Of a DNA stretch of 64,000 bases, positions 52,601-58,400 are shown one piece after another. This DNA is from Dromaius novaehollandiae. Lineage: Eukaryota > Chordata > Aves > Casuariiformes > Dromaiidae. Position 1 is the stretch's first letter; each line of letters opens with the position of its first letter. The position numbers and the translations under genes were made by a program. The notes beneath the pieces are model-generated. The model had not been told where the DNA came from and searched no databases. It saw only the letters and a list, made by a program, of their open reading frames with translations. The DNA lies in NCBI RefSeq assembly GCF_036370855.1, contig NC_088099.1:31640501-31704500 (forward strand), read 5' to 3'.

Positions 52601-53855
52601 ACAAAGAAGGACTACAGTCCTTTGAACATTTTGTTCAAAGAAAAATGATCTGTGGCCAGGGTATCTAGATTTGGCTTTCTTATCAAAAGCCTTTTCTGAA
52701 TAAGAGATCTACTCTTTTTCATGCTGAGCAAGAGCCAACAGAAATTAATTTTTCTTACCTGTGTTTTCTTCTGATCCACAGCTTCTTTGATGAGTAGAAA
52801 CATTTTGAACTGAACTTCCTACAGTCTGTTACTATCTCACTGTAAAAACAATTGGGATGAGAATGGTGTGATGGGTGCTCTCGTACTTGTCTAGCAGCAG
52901 TTAGGATACTCTCTAGATCCACATAGAACAGGAGCCTTGAAATATTGTAAACCACTCAAATCTTAGCACTTTAAAATAGTATTAAAATGCAATATTTTAT
53001 TAGCAGACCTTTAACTGAGTACAAGAATTTTTCTCTTGCTCTCTGCTTTTGGATTTATTAAAGTACAACATGTCTTAGCTGCATTGTTGCTTTGAGACAG
53101 CAGTACAGTATTGATCTATGGAACTTGGAATTGCTTTTATGAAGGTTAGATGAAAAAATACGATCTGTAGAGATGTATGCGACTTAATTATGTGAAAGAC
53201 ATAACTTGATAATTGTACAAAAGGCAGTTATATTAACATCATTTCATGATAATCTGAATTTATAGCTTTTGTCATAAAGTAAGACTAAGATTCTCCATTA
53301 TTACTTAACAAATGCAATCTTTTAATGTGAACTTTTCAAGTATTAGACCTCCCATACTCCTCCAAACTATATTTCTGAGAAGTCCATCCTTCTCAGCTGT
53401 TTATCATAATTTGAAATAAAGCCAAATAACTATTTTTTTACATTAGTTTGGGCATTAGATCACTACTTGTTGATACTTACCACTGTCATGCATTTGATTG
53501 GGAAGTATTAATAGAAGTCTGCAATTGGTCATATAGTTTGGACTAAAAGCACCAGATGTGTGTTTATAATATTTTTAAATCTGTCAGGCCTGATTAAAAC
53601 ATATGTCATTGATTAATATGGAAATAGGCAGATAAGCATTACTGCAAAGTGTAAAAGATTGAAAAAAAAAAAAGTGCTTTTGAGCTGTTGTGAACCAGCA
53701 TTAATTTTCAGTTATGTAATTTTCAGGGTAGTTATTGACATGTAAATCTTTTCTTTCTTTTCTTCTTTCTTTTTTGTAGCTGACTTTGGTCTCGCAAAGC
53801 AAAAACAAGAAAACAGTAAACTCGCATCAGTTGTTGGAACCATTCTGTATTCCTG
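16556..53855 (+). CDS. NEK10: NEK10 N-terminal ~698 codons, 22 coding exons, 3' part outside window
   Basis: NIMA-related Ser/Thr (dual-specificity) kinase, unusual in the NEK family for a central kinase domain preceded by armadillo-type repeats. All 22 exons have AG/GT borders and phases that agree end to end; they total 2096 nt. Residues ~1-90 are a polar N-terminus. Residues ~120-490 are Leu-rich helical blocks (armadillo region). Residues ~520-698+ are the kinase. Kinase landmarks are the Gly loop GSGAFG (528-533), the ATP-binding Lys in LLAMKEV (K550), the alpha-C Glu in IISEL (E576), HRDLTPNN (655-662) and DFG (675-677). The start Met is fixed by an in-frame TGA at 16547-16549. The C-lobe and C-terminal tail are beyond 64000. 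Identity rests on close agreement with the human protein as I remember it. Confidence 0.95.
16964..17024 (+). CDS. NEK10: NEK10 coding exon 2
   Basis: 61 nt, phase 2 in, 0 out, with acceptor TATCCTAG and donor GTATTT. It encodes DYSDLKRLRSLLNVQSSKQQ, nearly identical to the human N-terminus. Confidence 0.94.
18223..18356 (+). CDS. NEK10: NEK10 coding exon 3
   Basis: 134 nt, phase 0 in, 2 out. It is a polar, Gln/Ser-rich segment, the least conserved part, framed by LPAINFENGQ at the start and STESVELENF at the end. The donor is GTAAAA. Confidence 0.93.
18897..18995 (+). CDS. NEK10: NEK10 coding exon 4
   Basis: 99 nt, phase 2/2. It has a very long T-rich polypyrimidine tract before TTAG and the donor GTAAGG. 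It encodes SYKNERNFSKHPKHKLFQEI and FTTLVKNRLTC. Confidence 0.94.
18996..21633 (+). other. NEK10 intron 4 (2.6 kb)
   Basis: AT-rich with no recognisable repeat or gene. A 119-codon ORF at 20668-21027 has no coding signs. Confidence 0.6.
21634..21718 (+). CDS. NEK10: NEK10 coding exon 5
   Basis: 85 nt, phase 2 in, 0 out, with acceptor GCTACAG and donor GTCAGT. It encodes EWVNQAPSIHFLRVLICLRL then LIRDPCYR, the first helices of the armadillo-type region. Confidence 0.94.
22507..22548 (+). CDS. NEK10: NEK10 coding exon 6 (microexon-sized, 42 nt)
   Basis: 14 codons, EMLHSLGGIESLAQ, phase 0/0, between TCTCTTAG and GTAAAA. Skipping it would keep the frame. Confidence 0.92.
22983..23061 (+). CDS. 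NEK10: NEK10 coding exon 7
   Basis: 79 nt, phase 0 in, 1 out. It encodes YMEIVANVYLDYGEEQHNMD then KLVNMT. The donor is GTAAGT. Confidence 0.94.
23429..23496 (+). CDS. NEK10: NEK10 coding exon 8
   Basis: 68 nt, phase 1 in, 0 out. It encodes IFQKLAAVKDQRKWVIVSGA then HK. The acceptor is TTCCATAG and the donor GTAAGT. Confidence 0.94.
24509..24588 (+). CDS. NEK10: NEK10 coding exon 9
   Basis: 80 nt, phase 0 in, 2 out. It is a Leu/Ala-rich helical repeat: TLVNLLAARDSNVLLGALLA then LTSLAE. The acceptor is TTTTCCAG and the donor GTAGGT. Confidence 0.94.
25779..25865 (+). CDS. NEK10: NEK10 coding exon 10
   Basis: 87 nt, phase 2/2. It encodes PECREKISELIIVENLLVIL then HEYDLLSK. The acceptor is TTTGTAG and the donor GTGAGA. 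Confidence 0.94.
25866..27209 (+). other. NEK10 intron 10 (1.3 kb)
   Basis: AT-rich; nothing recognisable besides a pyrimidine tract before the next exon. Confidence 0.6.
27210..27434 (+). CDS. NEK10: NEK10 coding exon 11 (largest, 225 nt)
   Basis: Phase 2/2. Strongly conserved armadillo-type segment: LTAELLRLLCAESQVKEQVK, then SLLHSDHIKLLWSIVWILVQ and VCEDPETSVEIRIWGGI. The acceptor is TTTTTTCAG and the donor GTAGGT. Confidence 0.96.
27957..28096 (+). CDS. NEK10: NEK10 coding exon 12
   Basis: 140 nt, phase 2 in, 1 out. It is a Ser-rich segment with SSVGSLSSANAAGRIQHLHL and SEDLSPNEIQENTFSLK. The acceptor is a C-rich tract ending CACCAG; an AG four bases later (59-60) would break the frame, which supports 27957. 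Confidence 0.92.
29043..29104 (+). CDS. NEK10: NEK10 coding exon 13
   Basis: 62 nt, phase 1 in, 0 out. It encodes CCAAITELVLNDANAYQVVQ. The acceptor is AATTCTAG and the donor GTAAGA. Confidence 0.94.
29105..31258 (+). other. NEK10 intron 13 (2.15 kb)
   Basis: Unique-looking AT-rich sequence with a short CA run at about 29322-29337. No gene or transposon is recognised. Confidence 0.6.
31259..31336 (+). CDS. NEK10: NEK10 coding exon 14
   Basis: 26 codons, phase 0/0. It encodes ANGIYTIAKLILPNKESSAE then KANLLQ. The acceptor is CCTTCCAG and the donor GTAAAT. Confidence 0.94.
31337..33953 (+). other. NEK10 intron 14 (2.6 kb)
   Basis: Nothing coding. There is a CT-rich run at about 33456-33490 whose ORFs on both strands are low-complexity artefacts. 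Confidence 0.6.
33954..34018 (+). CDS. NEK10: NEK10 coding exon 15
   Basis: 65 nt, phase 0 in, 2 out. It encodes SYAFRALRFLFSMERNRHLF then R. The acceptor is TTGTGTAG and the donor GTATGT. Confidence 0.93.
34019..35487 (+). other. NEK10 intron 15 (1.5 kb)
   Basis: AT-rich; no recognisable element. Confidence 0.6.
35488..35590 (+). CDS. NEK10: NEK10 coding exon 16
   Basis: 103 nt, phase 2 in, 0 out. It encodes LFPTDLFEIFIDIGHYVRDI then SAYEELVSKLNLLK, the end of the armadillo-type region. The donor is GTAAGT. Confidence 0.95.
35699..35827 (+). CDS. NEK10: NEK10 coding exon 17: kinase glycine loop
   Basis: 43 codons, phase 0/0. A charged, probably coiled-coil linker (DDELKQIAESIENINQNK) leads into IGNYAILEYLGSGAFGSVYK, the start of the kinase N-lobe with the Gly-rich loop. 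Confidence 0.96.
36421..36558 (+). CDS. NEK10: NEK10 coding exon 18: ATP lysine and alpha-C helix
   Basis: 46 codons, phase 0/0. It holds VRKHSGQNLLAMKEV with the nucleotide-binding Lys, an insert of NLHNPAFGKDKKDRDSN typical of NEK10, and the alpha-C Glu in NIISELTIIKEQ. Confidence 0.96.
37433..37478 (+). CDS. NEK10: NEK10 coding exon 19
   Basis: 46 nt, phase 0 in, 1 out. It encodes LYHPNIVRYHRTFLE, the HPNIV turn after alpha-C. The donor is GTAAGT. Confidence 0.95.
38083..38204 (+). CDS. NEK10: NEK10 coding exon 20: hinge
   Basis: 122 nt, phase 1 in, 0 out. It encodes DRLYIVMELIEGVPLGEHFH (hinge and alpha-D), then EKQQQFTEERIWNIFIQ. The donor is GTAAGG. Confidence 0.95.
38399..38501 (+). 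CDS. NEK10: NEK10 coding exon 21: catalytic loop HRDLTPNN
   Basis: 103 nt, phase 0 in, 1 out. It encodes LCLALRYLHKEKRIVHRDLT then PNNIMLGDKDKVTI. The Lys usual in HRDLKP is Thr, as in human NEK10 to my recollection. The last base (A) joins CT of the DFG exon 15.3 kb downstream. Confidence 0.96.
38502..42216 (+). other. NEK10 intron 21, part upstream of the provirus
   Basis: AT-rich. It has a 27-30 nt T-run at about 41274-41302, possibly the tail of an old reverse-oriented retrocopy. ORFs at 40341-40724 and 40842-41033 are unrecognised and probably chance. Confidence 0.55.
42212..42216. repeat. Target-site duplication, left copy (GGTTC)
   Basis: GGTTC immediately outside the TGTCCCG terminus; identical to 47466-47470 outside the CCACA terminus. 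Confidence 0.6.
42217..42577 (-). mobile_element. LTR-like 3' terminus unrelated to the 5' LTR
   Basis: In viral sense it begins near TGTGAGGAG and ends GGGACA. It has a TATA-like TATAAT (plus 42539-42544), a long pyrimidine tract, AATAAA (plus 42308-42313) and a short U5-like tail. Only ~35 bp precede the TATA-like box, so U3 is probably truncated. It shares no visible homology with 46180-47465. A GA microsatellite lies at about 42504-42520. Confidence 0.5.
42616..42664 (-). repeat. Displaced 49-bp copy of the 5' LTR U5 end
   Basis: Matches 46180-46228 at 46 of 49 positions. It is the only part of the long LTR found at the 3' side, fused directly to broken env. Confidence 0.9.
42672..43390 (-). 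pseudogene. env: Env surface subunit remnant, frameshifted, no TM
   Basis: The first frame (43390-42965) has a short hydrophobic leader, several NXS/T sites and CWVC, the CXXC motif of gammaretroviral SU. Homology-like sequence shifts frame near 43060-43075 and continues in another frame through about 42680, including PPNWSGTCTLG typical of late SU. The sequence is then cut at ~42670 and joined to LTR sequence. No TM subunit, fusion peptide or anchor remains, so no working envelope is possible. Confidence 0.75.
43320..43514 (-). other. Small ORF at the pol/env overlap
   Basis: 64 codons, partly overlapping env in another frame. It has a hydrophobic stretch, IALICLLGIGLILLLWYQWY. It could be the original env leader put out of frame by a later indel, or simply overlap sequence; I cannot decide. 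Confidence 0.35.
43511..43765 (-). pseudogene. Integrase C-terminal remnant
   Basis: The frame ending at 43511 holds YLRTWKDEPLVEKWRGPYLV and a WIHYTRVK segment, the C-terminal domain typical of gammaretroviral integrase. Catalytic core and zinc domain are missing. It overlaps the env start region, as in gammaretroviruses. Confidence 0.75.
43689..44324 (-). pseudogene. pro: Retroviral protease and start of RT, truncated by deletion
   Basis: In frame with gag across one UGA. It has the aspartic protease active site LVDTGA and the later GRDLL motif, so the protease itself looks whole (to about 44000). It runs on to a proline-rich pre-RT segment (EPVKVELKQGAKPVH) and stops being homologous near 43775. 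From there the frame reads integrase-region DNA out of frame to a stop at 43689. Nearly all RT, RNase H and integrase are absent. Confidence 0.8.
44282..44327 (-). promoter_or_regulatory. Gag UGA with possible readthrough pseudoknot
   Basis: After the gag TGA, protease continues in the same frame. Complementary blocks interleave: TGGGGA (44324-44319) with TCCCCA (44297-44292), and GGGGTT (44315-44310) with AACCCC (44287-44282), the order of an H-type pseudoknot. The first stem abuts the stop, inside the ribosome footprint, so only the second may be relevant. Readthrough is inferred from gammaretroviral biology. Confidence 0.5.
44325..45857 (-). CDS. gag: Endogenous retroviral Gag, complete open frame (510 aa)
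   Basis: Polyprotein forming the virus core. It starts MGTGQS, so Gly2 is a likely myristoylation site for membrane targeting. Residues ~1-100 look like matrix; ~150-200 are a variable linker; capsid begins near PVYVKVPFSTTDLMNWKESA, and DPSAFYERLCETARKW resembles the gammaretroviral capsid C-terminal region. A basic Lys/Glu-rich helix precedes the nucleocapsid, which has one zinc knuckle, CAICRGKGHWKNEC (CX2CX4HX4C). One CCHC box and no frameshift to protease fit gammaretroviruses. No internal stop is present. The frame ends at TGA 44327-44325. Confidence 0.88.
   Translation of the reverse strand: MGTGQSVGVSSCSPLGCILKHWSKFGGNPLTRRKLKEYCTQWWPMYKLEDEEKWPEMGTLNYNTILQLMLFCRRQNKWDEVPYVDLFFSLRNDHETRKKCKLLISDSNVLMMMGNKEKMSRCCSACSIGKRCLKVGDEEEDVQLLVSLERDQDSVDSRNEGSEVCSPIAGRTRATRAQHPAIQAPLRQAVGPDGMPVYVKVPFSTTDLMNWKESAGSYRENPEKMYQSFKMIIENHNPDWQDLQVLLNTLLSPEEKRMVLDKAQEENERQNARDGPDRFMPTREPGWDQNTGAGRLMTKQYQQLILYGVKHGVPRPKNIAKLYQVAQGKNGDPSAFYERLCETARKWTDLDPEDEANKMTFTTLFVGQSAPDIRRKLQKVDGMSGMSISQLIEIADKVYNNREEVERKEKQEEKLKDKRQNAAILAAAFAQVQNPSQGRSFPKGQGRGRGYRERGNLGERIPLRRDQCAICRGKGHWKNECPKRQTDHWKPQSASVPEADLLMIGTEDSD
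46024..46032 (-). promoter_or_regulatory. Proviral leader splice donor (CAG|GTAAGC)
   Basis: A near-consensus donor in the leader between PBS and gag, where the donor for spliced env mRNA is expected. Cleavage would be between 46030 and 46029. Confidence 0.55.
46156..46173 (-). other. Primer binding site, tRNA-Arg type
   Basis: In viral sense TGGCGACCCAGGTGGGAC, next to U5. It is complementary to the 3' end of a tRNA-Arg (CCG type), with one mismatch to the sequence I remember; tRNA-Pro and tRNA-Gln fit poorly. The spacer to the LTR CA is 6 nt instead of the usual 2, so the LTR edge may be misplaced. Confidence 0.65.
46247..46279. repeat. (ATTT)n microsatellite in the LTR
   Basis: About eight ATTT units. 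On the viral strand these are overlapping AATAAA signals at the expected R-region poly(A) position. Confidence 0.93.
46381..46434 (-). repeat. U3 25-bp direct repeat
   Basis: Two identical 25-bp copies (46381-46405, 46410-46434) with a 29-bp period, containing CATATTTGTGACTTCC. They sit between the CCAAT and TATA boxes, a common place for retroviral enhancer repeats. Confidence 0.9.
46539..47215 (-). repeat. Diverged module duplication inside U3
   Basis: 46539-46815 resembles 47022-47215. Shared blocks include CACAGGAATGCA, TAACTCCCTTATC, TGCACCAGCTCTG and CCTAAGGCTTCAGCAAATTT. The 46.5-kb copy has about 90 bp extra, near 46605-46695. A smaller block, CTACTYATGCTAAGCAA, occurs at 46801 and 46828 with a relative at 47193. 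Confidence 0.85.
47466..47470. repeat. Target-site duplication, right copy (GGTTC)
   Basis: GGTTC directly after the CCGCCACA end of the 5' LTR, matching the left flank. Confidence 0.6.
47471..51172 (+). other. NEK10 intron 21, part after the provirus
   Basis: AT-rich unique-looking sequence; no transposon or gene recognised. Confidence 0.55.
51173..51441 (+). other. Unrecognised ORF with splice-like borders
   Basis: ATG at 51178 opens 88 codons to TAA 51439-51441; the stop in frame just upstream is at 51169-51171. The protein begins MEAIAKRLEALGYLFHSEIG and has a balanced, globular-looking composition, unlike the Phe/Leu/Ser-rich chance ORFs around it. I do not recognise it. An AG after a pyrimidine tract (51171-51172) and a GTAAGC (51438) would define a 265-nt exon whose entry phase fits NEK10 exon 21. 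Splicing on to the DFG exon would give an immediate stop. It could be a cassette exon, a retrocopy or chance. Confidence 0.3.
51442..53779 (+). other. NEK10 intron 21, distal part
   Basis: AT-rich; no feature beyond the pyrimidine tract (about 53748-53776) before the DFG exon. Confidence 0.55.
53780..53855 (+). CDS. NEK10: NEK10 coding exon 22: DFG and activation loop
   Basis: 76 nt, phase 1 in, 2 out. It encodes DFGLAKQKQENSKLASVVGT then ILYS. The acceptor is TTTTTTGTAG after a long pyrimidine tract and the donor GTAAGA. It is the last NEK10 exon in the window. Confidence 0.96.
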
Positions 53856-54750
53856 GTAAGAGTAAAATACAACATTTAAATGCACTGGCTTCCATCTTCA
53901 TGGTTATTTTTCTTAGAACAGACAGACAAATTACAATACAGTAAGGTACAAGGTGCAAGTTATGCACAGCTACTCTGCAGTAGTTGCTTCCCTGCCTGTT
54001 CTGCAGTAGCCCCTTCTTTCTGTACAGTAGATTGATGCAAAAATGAAACATCTCCTGTTCTGGAGTAACTTATTCATCTACTCATACCCTTAAAGATTAA
54101 AAAAAAAAAAGCATTTTCAAGCTATAAAAAGATATATGTAAACAACAGAATTTGTTTCTAATGGCTTTTAATTTAATTGTGGCTGAAGTGGTCAGTTACA
54201 TTACATGTATGAGCAACTTGCATTCTGAAAAACAGTTGAAATTCGTGCTAGTGAATTTGTTCCGGGTCAGTGGACATTTGGTTTTAATGATTGAACTGGA
54301 AAAATATTTTCTGTTGTTTGAAATTTTCAGAAGTGGGCAAGCATGACACACATTTTTTTGCAATTTAAGCTTATTAAATGTATGAATGACAACTCTAAAA
54401 TTTTGCCTTAGTTGATACATTATTCAATCTGCTAAATGAGCTAAGCTTCCCTTGGCATCCCATTTGTGGGCAAGCTGAAATGTTAAATTGCAATATTGAT
54501 ACAGCTGCCTAAGCTTCATGAAGGTTACTACAGGCTTGCATTTTGTTCTCTCAAGAGAATGAAATAGAAAGCATTTCCTGCCTGAAAGGCTCACCTCAGA
54601 ATGGAAACAGCGCATGTAATTGTACACGTTCGATTATTTCAAACAGAAGTAAATGCGAGCAGAACAGAGTATTAAGATTTTTGTGTTTCGTGATGTATAA
54701 ATAACAACCATGCCTCTTAATAGAGATCACTGTATTATGATCACTGTATT
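53856..54750 (+). other. NEK10 intron 22, before the CR1
   Basis: AT-rich. It ends in a direct repeat of the 12-mer GATCACTGTATT (54725-54736, 54739-54750) touching the CR1 5' border. Confidence 0.6.
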
Positions 54751-55419
54751 GGAGGAGTCCTGGTGGACAACAGGTTGACCATGAGCCAGCAACATGCCCT
54801 TGTGGCCAAGAAGGCCAGTGGTATCCTGGGATGCATTAGGAAGAACACTGCCAGCAGGTCAAGGGAGGTGATCCTCCCTCTCTACTCAGCCCTGGTGAGG
54901 CCACATCTGGAGTACTGGGTCCAGTTCTGGGCTCCCCAGTACAAGAGAGACATGGAGCTACTGGAGAGAGTCCAGCGGAGGACTACAAAGATGATTAGGG
55001 GACTGGAGCACCTCTCCTGTGAGGAAAAGCTGAGGGAGCTGGGCCTGTTTAGCCTGGAGAAGAGAAGACTGAGGGGGGATCTTATCAGTGTGTAAAAGTA
55101 TCTGAAGGGAGGGTGTAGAGAGGATGGGACCAGACTCTTTTCGGTGATGCCCAGCAATAGGACAAGAGGCAAGAGGCACAAACTGAAACACAGGAAGTTC
55201 CATCTGAACATGAGGAAAAACTTGTTTACTGTGAGAGTAACAGAGCACTGGAACAGATTACCCAGAGAGATTGTGGAGTCTCCTTCTCTGGAGATACTCA
55301 AAACCTGCCTGGATGCAATCCTGTGCAATGTGCTCTAAGTGACCCTGCTTGAGCAGGGGAGTTGGACTAGATGATCTCCAGAGGTCCCTTCCAACCCCAA
55401 CCATTCTGTGATTCTGTGA
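54751..55419 (+). mobile_element. CR1 LINE, 5'-truncated 3' end
   Basis: About 670 bp. It encodes the end of CR1 ORF2 (for example [20 protein letters not shown] and [20 protein letters not shown]), interrupted by a stop at 55093-55095. The CR1 3'UTR follows, ending with two octamer-like ATTCTGTG units (55403-55418). Truncation at the 5' end is usual for CR1. The element is non-mobile. It is good evidence for an avian or other sauropsid genome. Confidence 0.95.
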
Positions 55420-58400
55420 ACAAAAGTGAGCAAATATAATCTAAGTAACAGGATCACTGAGTTGTAATTTTCTCATTCTAGCTGCATTCTTTTCTTTTCT
55501 TTCCTGTTAGATGCTGTGCCAAATGTAGCTGATCCACTTTTCACATTTTATAGGAAACTCTTATTTGAACAATACATGTGGAAGCTTCTTGTAGATTTAC
55601 ATGTACTGCTTTCTTTATGTTTGCTTATACTACATTTGTTATTATTAGCATAAACTGTCTTCATACATGCAAGTACATCAGAGCTAGGACTTGGGCTGTT
55701 TTCTACCTCTTTATCCAGTTATTTAGAAGTAGGCATTGGGATGAAATTTCACTTCCTTGTTGCACTCACCCTGCAAGTGGTCTTTTAGGGCATTGCTTGT
55801 CAGTGTCTCTTCTGCTCTACAGGTGAAGCAGTGTTCATTGCCTGTCTGCAATCAGAAGAGAAACCAAGGATAGGGACTGATGTCTTCGTATTAAAAATGT
55901 ATACTTGAGTCATATGTAAAATGACAGGATAAAACATTTAAAGTCTTTCCAGTGCTGTGATCATTTATGAATGTTAAAAAGGCTTTGCAAAGAGCTAAAA
56001 GCAGTGCCTCCTTCAAGGTACCTGGCTAGTACCGCTTATTACAGTGGTCTTTTTGATACGGAAACCTATTCATAAAGAATGAGGTGAACTGATTGAGTTC
56101 TTTCATACGAGCTGGGAAACAGAAGCCAGAGCCTAAAGATTCATTCAGTGCTTGAACTAGATTTTTTTCATGATTTATAGTAGAGGTGAAGGGCTATAAA
56201 CTAATCAAAATGTTAGGAATGCATATCTAGCAAGAGCAGCAATATTAGTTCCTGCAGGAAAGAAAGGAAAGGGGAAAGAGAGTTGACAGACAGCATTGTC
56301 ATTTTAGAGTAGCAGAAATTGTTTTATTCTGAATTGATAGGCTAATAGCAACCCACCCTTCTTGGAGCAGACAACACAGTACAGAAACAAAATAATAAAT
56401 GTCAAAATAAGTGCAGTCTGCATATTGTTTAGATTTGGATATACAGTCTGCATATTGTTTAGATTTGGATATACAGAATTACGCTGAGTGGTACAGATGC
56501 TAGGAAAAATATATTACTATATATACTAAACATTTTTGTATTCAGGGTTGATTAGTAAGAGCAAGTAATGCATCAGTTTGCTAACGCAGGTTAAGAACTG
56601 TGTCATTATGAAATAATAGCAGTATTATGTTTTCTGTTTAGAGAGGGGCTTATACAATTATGCTTTGTAATTGTGATGATTTTTTTATTCTGCTTCATAC
56701 TAATATATAATTCTAATGTAAAAGTGATTCAGTTCCTTTTAATTGGTTACGTCCTTGAGTTAAGAAGTCCACCAATGTGTACATTTGGAATACAAAATGT
56801 ATTAAATGCATGTGTTTACATTTAATACATTAAAAATTGAGGAACTGACTGTTTTAAGGGATTGATGATGAGTTCTGAAGCCTTTTCCTAGCCTATAAGT
56901 CACCAAAATTGCAGTGGCAAAGTCTTTATTATCCAGCTGTCTTGAAGGCCCTCCAACAAGAGATGACAAATTGTAAGTGAGTATAGAGAATGATGTTTTC
57001 TTTCGTGTTTGTCTGCCATTTCTTTGCTTCACAAAAAAAATTCTAGCTTATGAAGGGGGCATATGAACAGTAGACCAAGAGATCTAAGTATAAATTAGCT
57101 GAGTCATGGTTATGATAACTATTTTTGTAATTGTATATGTGTACAGAAATTTTTCTAAAAACTTTGGGAAATGAAATAAATTTTGAAGTTGAGATGGAGT
57201 AGAGAATCCTATCATAATTCCTTGAGAACTTTACTGATCTGAAAAGCTATTGGGAAATCATGAAAAGGAGCAGACCCCTCAAGCATCATAAAGAATCAGC
57301 TAAGAATGACCTGTGATGTTTGGAGTGTTAACTTGATCTTTTTACAGCATCATTTTTTACCTCTAAAGTGGTAAAAAACCAATAAGTAGGACAACGTTAC
57401 GTAAGGTTTGGGTTTTCTTCTGTTAGAGAGGAGATTTTATTCTCTTTGTGGGATCTTGAGAAACTCTCTTTTCTGTTTCCTGGTAATTAGAGGAAATATT
57501 TTTCTTTGTGTCCCCCATCTCTTCTGCAGTAGAGGAGAAAATATTCCTTGATCTTAATTTGTGTCCACTGAGTTCACAGTCAGCCTCAATAGACTGTGTT
57601 GTGCTACCCAAATTTCACTTCTAGTATTGATCACTGCTTCTACTTATAGCCGTATCTTGTAAGAGCATTGCACAATTCAATATTGTGGCAGGATTTCATG
57701 AGTTGTGTGGGTTTTTTTATTATTATTATTGTTCATTCTGCTGACAGATACGATAATATTTTACTTGTTTAAAATCTTTTCCTGTTGGGAAGGGTAATTA
57801 AAGATGAGGGAGTATGTTGTACTTTTGTAAGCACTTAATTTTTAGCCTGCTTTATGATGCTATATAATCATGCTGATTACCAGTTTTTCTTGTTATTTCC
57901 TTCTCCAGAAATAACCTTCATTTCACCCATTTTAACCAAGTTTGAGGGTTTAGGTTCTTTAAATGTTTGTGGAAATTTGGTAATGAATAGTGAGTAGAGA
58001 CCTAGGTTGTTATGCTCAGTGAGAAAAGAGTCTGAGCTCAGCTGTCATGTCACCTTCCAAACAAGCCACAGTACCTGCTGTCATCTGACAGTACTGTTCG
58101 GTGTGAGGATTTGCTGGCTTGCCTAGAAAGGTAACGGAAGTTGAATAATTGTTTCAGTATATTAATACAATATTTTTAGAAGAGAATCTGCTAAAGGACA
58201 ATTAATTCAGGTATCCACTCTGAGAATGAAGCGTAGCAATGAAACGTAATTGTGATAGTGTAGTTGTAGTTTAGGCAAAGGTTTATAATAAGATGTGTCA
58301 GCAAAAAGTCTAATGAAGTTGAAGGTGGAATCCTCAGAGACAGTATAGCTGAAGACAGGCAGATGATACTGTGCCTCTCTATATGCAACAGTGCAGCCCT

